Assembly (NCBI RefSeq): GCF_900103365.1
Contig: NZ_LT629703.1
Span: 1,736,001 to 1,800,000, forward strand
Reading direction: 5' to 3'
DNA length: 64,000 nucleotides
Source of the DNA: Afipia sp. GAS231
GTDB lineage: Bacteria; Pseudomonadota; Alphaproteobacteria; Rhizobiales; Xanthobacteraceae
This document shows positions 49,905 through 57,973 of this stretch, piece after piece. Each line of letters opens with the position of its first letter. Positions within the stretch are counted from its first letter, which is position 1. Under the pieces are notes generated by a model. That model was not told the origin of the DNA and did not search any database. It worked only from the letters and a program-made list of their open reading frames with translations. A program made the position numbers and the translations under genes.

Positions 49905-52244
49905 GTGAAGAGCTCGCGCATCACGCCATGGAAGCGGCCGCAGCGATTGCGCATCGCCGCGTGCTGGGTTGCTGGTACGGTCGCGTTGCTGCCCATGACA
50001 TCGGCTGTCGCTGCGCAGCCGTCCCGCGACCTGATCGTCGTCGAGGGCAACCGGCGCGTCGATGCCGAAACGGTGCGGTCATATTTTCACGCCGCGCCGG
50101 ACGGCCAGTTCGACGATGCCGCGCGCGACGCGGCATTAAAGGCCCTGATCGCAACCGGCCTGTTCGACAAGGTTTCGATCGATCGTTCCGGCGAACGGCT
50201 GGTCGTGCATCTGTCCGAGGCACCCGTGCTCGACCGTGTCGCGTTCGAGGGCAACAAGAAGGTCAAGGACGCTGACCTTCAGGCTGCTATTGCGTCCAAG
50301 CCGCGCGGCGCGCTGCAGCGCGCCACCGTGCAGGCCGACGTCAACAGCATCATCGAGGCTTACCGGCATGTCGGACGCGACGACGTCCGGGTGGAACCTG
50401 ATATCATCGACCGCGGCAACGGCCGCGTCGATCTCGTCTATGCCATCACCGAGGGCGCAAAGACCACGGTTCGGCAGATCAACTTCACCGGCAACCATGT
50501 TTTCGGCAAGCGGCAGCTCAACGCCGTCATCAAGACGTCGGCCACAAACATGCTGAGTTTCCTGACCGGCGGCGACGTTTACGATCCCGATCGTATCTCC
50601 CAGGACCAGGAACAACTGCGGCTCTACTACCGCAGCAAGGGCTACGCCGACGTCGCCGTGACTTCCGCCCGGGCCGAATACGATCCGGCGATCAAGGGAT
50701 TCGCGCTGACTTTCGCGATCGACGAAGGCCTGCTCTATCATTTCGGCGACGTCAGCGTCACCTGCGACATTCCGGGACTGGATTGCGACAAGCTTCGCCG
50801 GCTGCCGCTCGCCCGCTCGGGCGCGGTATTCGACGGCAACGCGCTGGACAAGACCTCCGAAGTTCTCGCCATCGAGATGGCCAAGCTCGGCTATCCCTTT
50901 GCGCGAGCCACACCCCGCCTCGACCGCGAACCCGCCGCCCAACGCGTCGGCATCACCTTCGTGATCGACCAGGGGCCGCGAACCTATGTCGAGCGCATCG
51001 ATATCCACGGCAATACGCGCACCCGCGACTACGTGATCCGGCGAGAATTCGATATCGCCGAGGGCGATCCCTACAACAAGACGCTGATCGATCGGGCCGA
51101 GCGGCATCTGAAGAATTTGAACTATTTCAAGACCGTCAAGATCTCGAACAAGCCCGGCTCGACGCCCGATCGTGTCGTGCTCGACGTCGAGGCCATCGAT
51201 CAATCGACCGGCGATTTCAACATCGCCGGCGGTTACTCGACCACCGACGGCGCCCTTGTCGAGCTAAAGGTCGGCGAGCGCAATCTCTATGGCTCCGGAA
51301 AGAACGTGCAGGCGACCTTCACTTACGGGCAATATGCGCGCGGGGTCGATCTGGCAGTGTCCGAGCCATATTTTCTCGGCACCAAGGTCGCGGCCGGGAT
51401 CGAACTGTTCGGCCGACAGAACGATGCCACCAGCTACCAGTCCTATGCCAGCACCATCTACGGCGCGACGCTGCAACTGGGGACGCCGATCAACGAGCAG
51501 CTCGGCGTACAGTGGCGCTACTCGATCTATAACCAGAATATCACGCTGGTGCCGAACAGCTCCGGCCTGACGCCGTCATTGCCGATCCAGCAGGCGGCCG
51601 CTGCAGGCCCCGCCTGGGTTTCGTCCGTCGGCAGCACCGCGACTTACTCTACGCTCGACAATACCAAGAGCCCGACCAACGGGATCAAATCGCAGCTCAG
51701 CCAGGATCTGGCCGGCCTCGGTGGTGACGTCAAATTCCTGCGGACCGTGGAGGACGTGCGCTATTACAAATCGATCAACAGCGACCTGACCGGCATGGTT
51801 CGCGCGCAAGGCGGCTATATCACCGGCTGGGGCGGCCAGCAGGTGCCGCTGATGAACAACTTCTTCGGCGGCCCGACCATGGTGCGCGGGTTTGCAACCA
51901 ACGGCTTTGGACCGCGCGATCTGACGCCCGGCACCACCATGGATAATGTCGGCGGCAGCATGTACTGGGCGACCACCGCCGAACTGCAAAGCGGAATCCC
52001 CGGCGTGCCCGATGAGTACGGCCTCAAGGCAAGCGCCTTCGTCGACGCCGGCAGCGTGTTTCGTTACAGCGGATCGACTTCCTCGCTGCAGGTCGCCAAC
52101 AAGAGCGTGGTGCGCTCCTCGGTCGGCGCCGGCCTGACCTGGGCGTCGCCGTTCGGCGCCCTGACCGTCGACTACGCCGTGCCGCTGACGAAAGCCGCCT
52201 ACGACGTGGTGCAGCCGCTGCGATTCAGCGCGGGCGGGTTCTAG
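49905..52244 (+). CDS. Omp85-family outer-membrane assembly protein (BamA/TamA-like)
   Basis: A 779-residue outer-membrane protein. A signal sequence (ACWVAGTVALLPMTSAVAAQ) is followed by about five POTRA domains (IVVEGNRRVDAETVRSYF; VAFEGNKKVKDADLQAAI; INFTGNHVFGKRQLNAVI; VERIDIHGNTRTRDYVIRRE) and a C-terminal 16-strand barrel with VRGFATNGFGPRDL, the conserved (V/I)RG(F/Y) loop, ending in FSAGGF with the terminal aromatic. It inserts proteins into the outer membrane or helps their secretion. GTG 49905 follows GGGAGA; ATG 49893 is an alternative. It is outside the usual bamA-lpxD-fabZ cluster, so it is probably a second paralogue. Confidence 0.9.
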   Translation: MKSSRITPWKRPQRLRIAACWVAGTVALLPMTSAVAAQPSRDLIVVEGNRRVDAETVRSYFHAAPDGQFDDAARDAALKALIATGLFDKVSIDRSGERLVVHLSEAPVLDRVAFEGNKKVKDADLQAAIASKPRGALQRATVQADVNSIIEAYRHVGRDDVRVEPDIIDRGNGRVDLVYAITEGAKTTVRQINFTGNHVFGKRQLNAVIKTSATNMLSFLTGGDVYDPDRISQDQEQLRLYYRSKGYADVAVTSARAEYDPAIKGFALTFAIDEGLLYHFGDVSVTCDIPGLDCDKLRRLPLARSGAVFDGNALDKTSEVLAIEMAKLGYPFARATPRLDREPAAQRVGITFVIDQGPRTYVERIDIHGNTRTRDYVIRREFDIAEGDPYNKTLIDRAERHLKNLNYFKTVKISNKPGSTPDRVVLDVEAIDQSTGDFNIAGGYSTTDGALVELKVGERNLYGSGKNVQATFTYGQYARGVDLAVSEPYFLGTKVAAGIELFGRQNDATSYQSYASTIYGATLQLGTPINEQLGVQWRYSIYNQNITLVPNSSGLTPSLPIQQAAAAGPAWVSSVGSTATYSTLDNTKSPTNGIKSQLSQDLAGLGGDVKFLRTVEDVRYYKSINSDLTGMVRAQGGYITGWGGQQVPLMNNFFGGPTMVRGFATNGFGPRDLTPGTTMDNVGGSMYWATTAELQSGIPGVPDEYGLKASAFVDAGSVFRYSGSTSSLQVANKSVVRSSVGAGLTWASPFGALTVDYAVPLTKAAYDVVQPLRFSAGGF

Positions 52245-52268
52245 CCCGCAGGCGGCCGGTCACGCTCC

Positions 52269-52739
52269 CTACTGCTTCTTCAGCGTATAGACCGTGTTGT
52301 TCAGGCCGATCTCCGCCGTCGTTGCATCGACGAAATGAAAGTCGATCTCGCATCCGGTTTCCAACGTCTTGATGCCATGGCCGGTAAAGCCGAGCGAGGC
52401 GGCTATCTTGCTCGGGTCGACCGACCTGTCCTTTGACTTCATCTCTTCGAAAGCGCCCTGGAAGATCATATCGGCGCTATAGTTCTTTTCCTTGTAGTGC
52501 GCCGCCTTGCACGCCAGGGGCTCGGGGCCGGCAATCTCCCTTGTCTTGAACACGACGGCCTTGCCGATCAGACGCGTCTGCTCGGTAACGTCGGCCTTCT
52601 GCTTCGGATCGGCCCACGGCGCCGCCGTTGCGCCGGTAACCTTCCAGGTCCCGAGATAGCTTGCATCGGCCGCGATCGCTGCGACAGCCATCGCTAGGCC
52701 AATACAGGCGAGAAAACAGGTGACAACGACGTCCTTCAT
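52269..52739 (-). CDS. Small exported hypothetical protein
   Basis: A 156-residue protein with a Sec signal peptide (VTCFLACIGLAMAVAAIAAD, cleavage near residue 23). The mature domain (SYLGTWKVTGATAAPWADPK ... LETGCEIDFHFVDATTAEIG) looks like a small beta-barrel of the lipocalin or META type with two cysteines. GGGAG lies five bases before ATG 52739. Convergent with the Omp85 gene; function unknown. Confidence 0.7.
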   Translation of the reverse strand: MKDVVVTCFLACIGLAMAVAAIAADASYLGTWKVTGATAAPWADPKQKADVTEQTRLIGKAVVFKTREIAGPEPLACKAAHYKEKNYSADMIFQGAFEEMKSKDRSVDPSKIAASLGFTGHGIKTLETGCEIDFHFVDATTAEIGLNNTVYTLKKQ

Positions 52740-52817
52740 GATGGCTCCCGGGTTTACCGCGTTTTGACGGCGCCACACACGCTTTGGTTCATTCTCCGAG
52801 GGCGGAATTTCTATCCA

Positions 52818-53369
52818 TCACCGCTTCTGCGTCGCGAACCCATAGAGCAGTGCCAGACAGTCGAGGCATTCGCAGAAGCGGCGGGAGAAATAGTCGCGCC
52901 AGCGCTGGGTGGTTAATCCCCGTCGTTGCCCGATCTGGTTCATGGTCATGCCGTGAACCAGAACGTCATGCACGATCGCCGAACCGTCGGCACCGAGTTC
53001 GCGCTCGGCATGGTTCAGCCGCAGCACCGCCTTGCGCTGTCCTTCGGTGATCGGCTCGCGCGCCTGGCCGCCGTCGACATATTCGCGAGTCGGGTCCACC
53101 GCGCGCGGTCCCCGCTCGGCCTTTTCCCAATCGCTCTGGAAGGCGCGTCCGGCCTGATATTGCGCTTCATCGATCTGGTGATGCGAATGCAGCCGCCCCA
53201 GCGGATCGTTGCGGGTCGAACGCAGCACCACGATCTTGTCGCCGGGGTCGAGCGCCAGCGGATTGTCGACCTCCACCGTCGCGACTTCGGCGTTGCGCAA
53301 CAGATCCCGTGACCGCCGGTCATGCGCCTTGGCGGGATCGTGGGGCTTTTTGCGTTTGGCTCTGGGCAT
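52818..53369 (-). CDS. DUF6456-like HTH protein (phage-type regulator)
   Basis: A 183-residue soluble protein. The N-terminus is basic (PRAKRKKPHDPAKAHDRRSR). Residues about 60-125 (EAQYQAGRAFQSDWEKAERG ... RLNHAERELGADGSAIVHDV) and the C-terminal HTH-like part (GMTMNQIGQRRGLTTQRWRD YFSRRFCE) resemble the alphaproteobacterial DUF6456 family of regulators that occur with phage-like genes. It follows a GcrA-family gene by 54 bases on the same strand and is probably cotranscribed with it. Confidence 0.65.
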   Translation of the reverse strand: MPRAKRKKPHDPAKAHDRRSRDLLRNAEVATVEVDNPLALDPGDKIVVLRSTRNDPLGRLHSHHQIDEAQYQAGRAFQSDWEKAERGPRAVDPTREYVDGGQAREPITEGQRKAVLRLNHAERELGADGSAIVHDVLVHGMTMNQIGQRRGLTTQRWRDYFSRRFCECLDCLALLYGFATQKR

Positions 53370-53423
53370 ATCTGGCGGTCTCCTTTCGAAAATGACAATT
53401 CGAATACGGTCTGAAAATCTTGG

Positions 53424-53963
53424 TTACGCCGTCTCGACGATCCGCAACCAGATGGCATTGTCGATAGCTTCGCGCTCGGGCGACGCGACGGGATTACGGC
53501 TCAACTGAAAATGCGGCGCGAAATAGCTCGAACCGGGCTGGCGCGGATGGCCGCAGAAGGTGATGGCTTCGCCCTCTTCATCGCCGCCGTAGGGATAGTG
53601 GCAATCGCCGCGCTCGAGCTCGATCAGCGAAAGATGGCGCGGCTCGACCTCGGCACAGCGCAGCTTTGGCGGTTCCTGCGTCTTCAGGGGAGGCGTCGGC
53701 CGGCGCAGCGCAGCCGCTCCGGGTTCGACCGGAGCGGTTTTGACAATTCGCTCCAGCCGCGGTGGCACGGCCTGCAGCAGGGGTTGCGGACGATCGGAGC
53801 CGGCAACTCCCATTCGCCTGGCGCGGCCGATCGCGGCGTTCCGCGTATAGGCCGTCTTGAACTTCAGATTGATCGCCTTGACGATCTCCGAAAACGGCAG
53901 CCGCGCAGCGAGATACTTGCGCAACGCGTCCGAATGCTCAGGCGGCCAGCTTGTCTGCTCCAT
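53424..53963 (-). CDS. GcrA cell-cycle regulator family protein
   Basis: A 179-residue protein. The N-terminal DNA-binding part (SWPPEHSDALRKYLAARLPF, SEIVKAINLKFKTAYTRNAA, IGRARRMGVAG) matches GcrA, a sigma70 partner that reads methylated promoters in Caulobacter. The C-terminal C/H-rich module (RGDCHYPYGGDEEGEAITFC GH...SYFAPH) replaces the usual CxWPxG...FCG...PYCxxH with partial substitutions (YFAPH instead of YCxxH). The linker is long and proline-rich. It is probably a phage-type paralogue, not the core cell-cycle gcrA. It is divergent from the S24 repressor with a 126-base operator-containing gap. Confidence 0.8.
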   Translation of the reverse strand: MEQTSWPPEHSDALRKYLAARLPFSEIVKAINLKFKTAYTRNAAIGRARRMGVAGSDRPQPLLQAVPPRLERIVKTAPVEPGAAALRRPTPPLKTQEPPKLRCAEVEPRHLSLIELERGDCHYPYGGDEEGEAITFCGHPRQPGSSYFAPHFQLSRNPVASPEREAIDNAIWLRIVETA

Positions 53964-54005
53964 TATTCCCCCCTCTTCCCGTCATGCCCGCCGCCGTCTA
54001 CCTAA

Positions 54006-54080
54006 TTTCTGATATTCCGAAATGAAAGTCAAGCTTGATTTCTGATAATCGGAATTGCTATCATTTCTGAAATTCGGAAA
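54006..54080. promoter_or_regulatory. Three repressor operator palindromes
   Basis: Three 17-base near-palindromes share the form TTTCTGAnnnTCSGAAW: TTTCTGATATTCCGAAA at 54006-54022, TTTCTGATAATCGGAAT at 54039-54055 and TTTCTGAAATTCGGAAA at 54064-54080. The third ends ten bases before the repressor start codon and overlaps its leader. They lie in the shared promoter region of the divergent GcrA-family and S24-repressor genes, like OR1-OR3 of lambdoid phages. Confidence 0.8.
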
Positions 54081-54089
54081 GGATGAGCC

Positions 54090-54728
54090 ATGCTGGACAT
54101 CAGGCTGATCGAACGCGGACTGGAAAAACCGGGCAAGACCAAGGGCGGTCTCGCGACCGCGATGGGCGTTCGCCCGGGCGCGGTTTCCGAGATCCTGTCC
54201 GGGATTCGCTTGATCAAGGCGTCGGAAATTGCGCCGATCATGGAATATCTCGAACTGAACTCGGTGCCGATCATGGGCCGCGTCGGCGCCGGCGCCTCGA
54301 TCGAACCCGAGCACGAGCAGGTGCCGCCCGAAGGCCTTGGCGATGTCGAGCTACCCTTCCCGATCGCCGAAGAGACCATCGCCTTCGAGGTCGCCGGCGA
54401 TTCCATGCTGCCTAAGTACGAAAACGGCGATATTATCGTGGTTTTTCGCGACCAGCATCATCCGCTGTCGAGCTTCTACGGCGAGGAAGCCGCCGTGCGC
54501 CTGAAGACGGGCGAGCGCTATCTGAAGACGATCGAGCGGGGAAAATCCGCCACACTGGTCAATCTCACGAGCTTCAATGCCAAGCCGATCAGCGGGGTCA
54601 AGCTCGAATGGATCGGCGAGATCTGCGTCACTCTGCCGAGAGGCCAGATCGAACGCCTGCGCAACAAGGCGCTGGCGCGGACGCGCAAGGCGACCAAGGC
54701 GCCGGGTGGACGGACGCCGGAGAAGTAG
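54090..54728 (+). CDS. CI/LexA-like repressor with S24 peptidase domain
   Basis: A 212-residue protein. The N-terminal HTH (KTKGGLATAMGVRPGAVSEI, residues about 17-36) is followed by a self-cleavage-type linker (RVGAGASIEP, near residue 70) and a C-terminal S24 domain with the catalytic serine in VAGDSMLPKYENGD and lysine in AVRLKTGERYLK. Such repressors are inactivated by RecA-stimulated self-cleavage on DNA damage. Three palindromes upstream are probable autoregulatory operators. Classical LexA boxes of alphaproteobacteria (GTTC-N7-GTTC) are not what I see. Confidence 0.88.
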   Translation: MLDIRLIERGLEKPGKTKGGLATAMGVRPGAVSEILSGIRLIKASEIAPIMEYLELNSVPIMGRVGAGASIEPEHEQVPPEGLGDVELPFPIAEETIAFEVAGDSMLPKYENGDIIVVFRDQHHPLSSFYGEEAAVRLKTGERYLKTIERGKSATLVNLTSFNAKPISGVKLEWIGEICVTLPRGQIERLRNKALARTRKATKAPGGRTPEK

Positions 54729-54788
54729 CCGCCCGGCAGCAGGGTGATTCTGCCCGGCGAGCCTGGAAAGAACCGCTCGAGCCGCCCA

Positions 54789-54837
54789 TTTCCGATCTTC
54801 CGAATTTTGCGCTGGACTTTTTTCTGTTTTTCCGAAA
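54789..54837. promoter_or_regulatory. Two further operator-like palindromes
   Basis: TTTCCGATCTTCCGAAT at 54789-54805 and TTTCTGTTTTTCCGAAA at 54821-54837 match the half-sites of the three operators at 54006-54080. They lie downstream of the repressor gene and 49 bases upstream of the small gene at 54886, suggesting that the repressor also controls that gene. Confidence 0.6.
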
Positions 54838-54885
54838 TACTGCAGCCGTTCGATTCCATCTCCCGATGAGGGCCAGATCGCCGGC

Positions 54886-55161
54886 ATGCAGTATTTCGTC
54901 GTCATGATCGATTACGGCCGGCGCGGCCGCGAGGCCGTCGTCGACCCGGAAATCACCCGGCGCGAGGTCGTTTCGCGGATCGCGTCCGGCGAATACAGGA
55001 ATATCAGCTTTGTTCATGAAGTCGCGGATTGCTCGGTCGAGGACATCACCGCCGACATACTGAGCGAAGCGGCCCTGCCCGACATCGACGCGACGGGCTC
55101 CGATCTGCAGGCCGGCCAATTCGATCATGTCCGCGACCTGCGCAAGCATGAGACGATTTGA
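54886..55161 (+). CDS. Small hypothetical protein, candidate repressor target
   Basis: A 91-residue acidic soluble protein (ITRREVVSRIASGEYRNISF, then VHEVADCSVEDITADILSEA). No signal peptide or membrane segment. Its leader contains two repressor-operator-like palindromes. It may be a small phage-type accessory protein; no family recognised. Confidence 0.6.
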   Translation: MQYFVVMIDYGRRGREAVVDPEITRREVVSRIASGEYRNISFVHEVADCSVEDITADILSEAALPDIDATGSDLQAGQFDHVRDLRKHETI

Positions 55162-55321
55162 GCGCGCCTTGCGTTCTTTCTCAAAAATTTGTGATCATCA
55201 CCATTGCTGATTGCCGACAACCGGCTTAATTGTTCTTCACGCAAAGTCTATTCGAACGTGGCGGACAGTCGCGCTAGATTCGCGACTCAATTCCTCCGTC
55301 ATGCAAAGTTCTTAAACCTCA

Positions 55322-56614
55322 ATGTATCCTTCCATGAAGGCCGAGATCGCCGCGCGCGACGGCGATCTCCGGCTCTGTCTCCTGTTCGGAATCGCGGCCT
55401 GGTTTCTCTTTGTGGATCACGTTCCGCACAACGCGGTCAGTTTGCTGACCCTGCGGAATTTTGGATTCAGCGGTGCCACCGACCTGTTCGTTTTCGTCGG
55501 CGGCTACACCGCCGCAATCCTCTACGGAAAGATGATGCTGGAGCGCGGCTTCATCGTGACGGCGACCCGCATCTTCAAGCGGCTGTGGCAGCTCTATGCC
55601 GCCTATGTCGTCCTGTTCGTGATCTACATCGACCTGATCGGATACGTCGCGCGGAAAACCGCGGCGCCCGAAATCATCGGCGAGTTCAACGTTACCGGGA
55701 TCGTCGACCACACCATACGGACGCTGATTTACGGTCTGTTGCTGCAGGCCAAGCCGCTCAACCTCGATGTGCTGCAGCTTTTCATCGTGCTGATGGCATT
55801 CTTCCCGTTCGTGCTGTTCGGAATGATGCGCCGCCCCAATCTGACGTTGGCCGCTTCGGTCGGCGTCTACGGGGCGGCCCGCTACCTCGACTGGAACCTG
55901 TCGGCGTATCCGGACGGGCACTGGTATTTCAATCCGTTCTGCTGGCAACTGCTCTTCGTGCTTGGTGCCTGGCTTGCTTTAAGCGGCGCCAGGACAATGC
56001 GCGCCGTTCACGCGCTGCAGAACCTGTCGATCCTGCGCGTAGCAGCGGTGTTGTATCTGCTGTTCGCATTGACCGTGACGATGGCCGGGAAATCCCCGCG
56101 GCTTGCCGCGATGATCCCTGAGCCTCTGCTCGACACTTTCCTTCCCAACGACAAGGAAAACATCGCCCCCTACCGGGTGCTGCACTTCCTGGCGCTGGCC
56201 TTCCTCTTCAGCTACCTGGTGCCGCGGGACTGGCGCGGTTTTCAATGGCCGGCCCTGCAACCACTCTTGAAGTGTGGCGAAGAATGGCTGCCCGTGTTCT
56301 GCGCCGGCGTATTCCTGTCGTTTGCCGGACATTTCATCCTGATCACGGGTCCGGATTCACTTGCCATGCAGGTCCTGGTCAGCGTCGCCGGAGTGGCCGC
56401 CATGACAGCCGTTGCCTATTACGTGTCGTGGTCCAGACGGCAGGACCAAAAGCCCGCGCCTGCGCGCAATCCTGACGAAGCCGCTACACTGGTTCCTACG
56501 GCGCATACTCAATATGAGCACGGATCGATTGGCTGGCCTGATCGATCCAGCCAAACTTCTGCACGGCCGCCATCATGTTCGACAGACCTTCCTGCCACCA
56601 TGCCTCGGATTTGA
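55322..56614 (+). CDS. OpgC-family membrane acyltransferase
   Basis: A 430-residue protein with about ten transmembrane helices. The N-terminus LRLCLLFGIAAWFLFVDHVP, then LRNFGFSGATDLFVFVGGYT is diagnostic for OpgC, which adds succinyl groups to osmoregulated periplasmic glucans. The catalytic residues cannot be assigned with certainty. The last 40 or so residues (TAHTQYEHGSIGWPDRSSQT...) do not look like the family and run through the 3' end of the opposing gene at 56496-56807, so the original stop may have been lost. Confidence 0.85.
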   Translation: MYPSMKAEIAARDGDLRLCLLFGIAAWFLFVDHVPHNAVSLLTLRNFGFSGATDLFVFVGGYTAAILYGKMMLERGFIVTATRIFKRLWQLYAAYVVLFVIYIDLIGYVARKTAAPEIIGEFNVTGIVDHTIRTLIYGLLLQAKPLNLDVLQLFIVLMAFFPFVLFGMMRRPNLTLAASVGVYGAARYLDWNLSAYPDGHWYFNPFCWQLLFVLGAWLALSGARTMRAVHALQNLSILRVAAVLYLLFALTVTMAGKSPRLAAMIPEPLLDTFLPNDKENIAPYRVLHFLALAFLFSYLVPRDWRGFQWPALQPLLKCGEEWLPVFCAGVFLSFAGHFILITGPDSLAMQVLVSVAGVAAMTAVAYYVSWSRRQDQKPAPARNPDEAATLVPTAHTQYEHGSIGWPDRSSQTSARPPSCSTDLPATMPRI

Positions 56615-56807
56615 GCGAAGGCCATTCGCGCAGCGCCTGCTCGGAAATCCAGGCATGCGCGTGGTCGCTGCTCACCGCCACGCAACGCAGCAATTCGGCC
56701 TGAACTTCAGCACCGATCGTCCCTTCGATCCGAACCGAGAACGCCCTAAAGTTTTTGGGATCGTCAATCTCGATCGCGCGGCTTGTCCCGATGATGCGGA
56801 TGATCAT
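56496..56807 (-). CDS. Small hypothetical protein overlapping the opgC-like gene
   Basis: A 103-residue soluble protein (RIIGTSRAIEIDDPKNFRAF, then VRIEGTIGAEVQAELLRCVA) with mixed alpha/beta content. Its 3' 119 bases overlap the end of the OpgC-family gene on the other strand. It starts 12 bases after the stop of the luciferase-like gene and is probably translated from the same transcript. No family recognised. Confidence 0.6.
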   Translation of the reverse strand: MIIRIIGTSRAIEIDDPKNFRAFSVRIEGTIGAEVQAELLRCVAVSSDHAHAWISEQALREWPSLKSEAWWQEGLSNMMAAVQKFGWIDQASQSIRAHIEYAP

Positions 56808-56819
56808 GCGCTCGTGCCC

Positions 56820-57848
56820 CTAAACCACCTGCGCAACGCGTTCGCGCGCGGCCGGCAGCACCTCGCGCGCGAAGATGCCGGCGGAGTGCAGCACTTCGTC
56901 CTGTCTGAGATCCCCGAACGAGAACTGGCTGATGAAGTAATTCGCGCCGGCCTCCTCGACCATCCTGCGTACCTGCTCGCGGATCGTGCCCGGCGATCCC
57001 GCGATTGCGCCGCCGTTTTGCACCATGGTTTCGAAATCTTCAGGCAGGCGGGCAAAGCGCGGCTGCGTACCATGCTGCTTCCAGAGCTTCATGAAACTCG
57101 CATAAAACGGCGGCCAGGCCCGGCGCCCGAGTTCCATCGCCTCGCGGTCGGTATCGGCCGCAATCACAAAGCGGTTGATCCCGAGCAAGGGCAACTGCGC
57201 GAGCGAATTCCCCGCCGCCGCCCATTCGGCACGATAGCGGTCGGTAATTTCGCGCACCCGCGGCAGCGGTCCACCGCAGACGATGTTGATCGCATGTTGC
57301 GCCGGCCACGCCGCCCCTTCCGGCACCGGGACCGCGTACCACAGCGGCGGATGCGGCAGTTGCGCCGGTTTAATCTCGATCGGCACATTTTCGAAGCGAT
57401 AGTGCTTGCCGCGAAAATCCACCTCGTTTTTCGTCAGCACCTGCATGATGACGCCATAGGCCTCGACATACATCGCCTGCGCCTGATCGGGATCGACGCC
57501 GAAATAATGCAGCTCATGCGGCGAGGCACCGCGGCCGATCCCGACCTCGATCCGACCCTGGCTCAAGTGATCCAGCATGCAGATTTCTTCGGCCAGCCGC
57601 AGTGGGTGATGCGCCGGCAACACGTAGACCAGCGCACCGAGGCGCAGGCGCTTGGTGCGTTGCGCGACTGCTGCGAGAAAGACGCTCGGCGACGGCGTCA
57701 GGTTGAGCGGCGTCGAATGGTGTTCGCTCATGTGGTAGGTGCGGAACCCGGCGGAGTCGTAGAATTCGATCAGTTGCAGCCGGTTTTCGTACTGCTCGCT
57801 GAGCGGATATGGCCCGTGGTCGTTTTGATCGAAGATCCCGAACTGCAT
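56820..57848 (-). CDS. LLM-class flavin-dependent oxidoreductase (luciferase-like)
   Basis: A 342-residue luciferase-fold oxygenase. Segments MQFGIFDQNDHGPYPLSEQY, EHHSTPLNLTPSPSVFLAAV, RLRLGALVYVLPAHHPLRLA and GRIEVGIGRGASPHELHYFG are typical of bacterial luciferase-like monooxygenases. The start is the ATG at 57848, where the barrel begins; the upstream extension is arginine-rich and unlikely. It differs clearly from the first luciferase-like gene at 25853. A small hypothetical gene follows after 12 bases. No flavin reductase is adjacent. Confidence 0.9.
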   Translation of the reverse strand: MQFGIFDQNDHGPYPLSEQYENRLQLIEFYDSAGFRTYHMSEHHSTPLNLTPSPSVFLAAVAQRTKRLRLGALVYVLPAHHPLRLAEEICMLDHLSQGRIEVGIGRGASPHELHYFGVDPDQAQAMYVEAYGVIMQVLTKNEVDFRGKHYRFENVPIEIKPAQLPHPPLWYAVPVPEGAAWPAQHAINIVCGGPLPRVREITDRYRAEWAAAGNSLAQLPLLGINRFVIAADTDREAMELGRRAWPPFYASFMKLWKQHGTQPRFARLPEDFETMVQNGGAIAGSPGTIREQVRRMVEEAGANYFISQFSFGDLRQDEVLHSAGIFAREVLPAARERVAQVV

Positions 57849-57973
57849 CGCATCACCCGTCCAAAGCGTTTCCCGGCGGCGGTGGGAGCAGGATCTCCGT
57901 CCCGCCGGCGCCAGCGCCTCAGAGCCAAGTGAAACGACCATCCGCGACCACGTCAATACTGGTACTGTAGCTG

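Noticed and set aside
53424..53963. The core cell-cycle gcrA gene
   Set aside because: The C-terminal Cys/His module is partly substituted and the neighbours are phage-like; a paralogue is more likely.
54090..54728. The genome's LexA
   Set aside because: The palindromes do not match alphaproteobacterial LexA boxes and the HTH is short and CI-like; a phage-type S24 repressor fits better.
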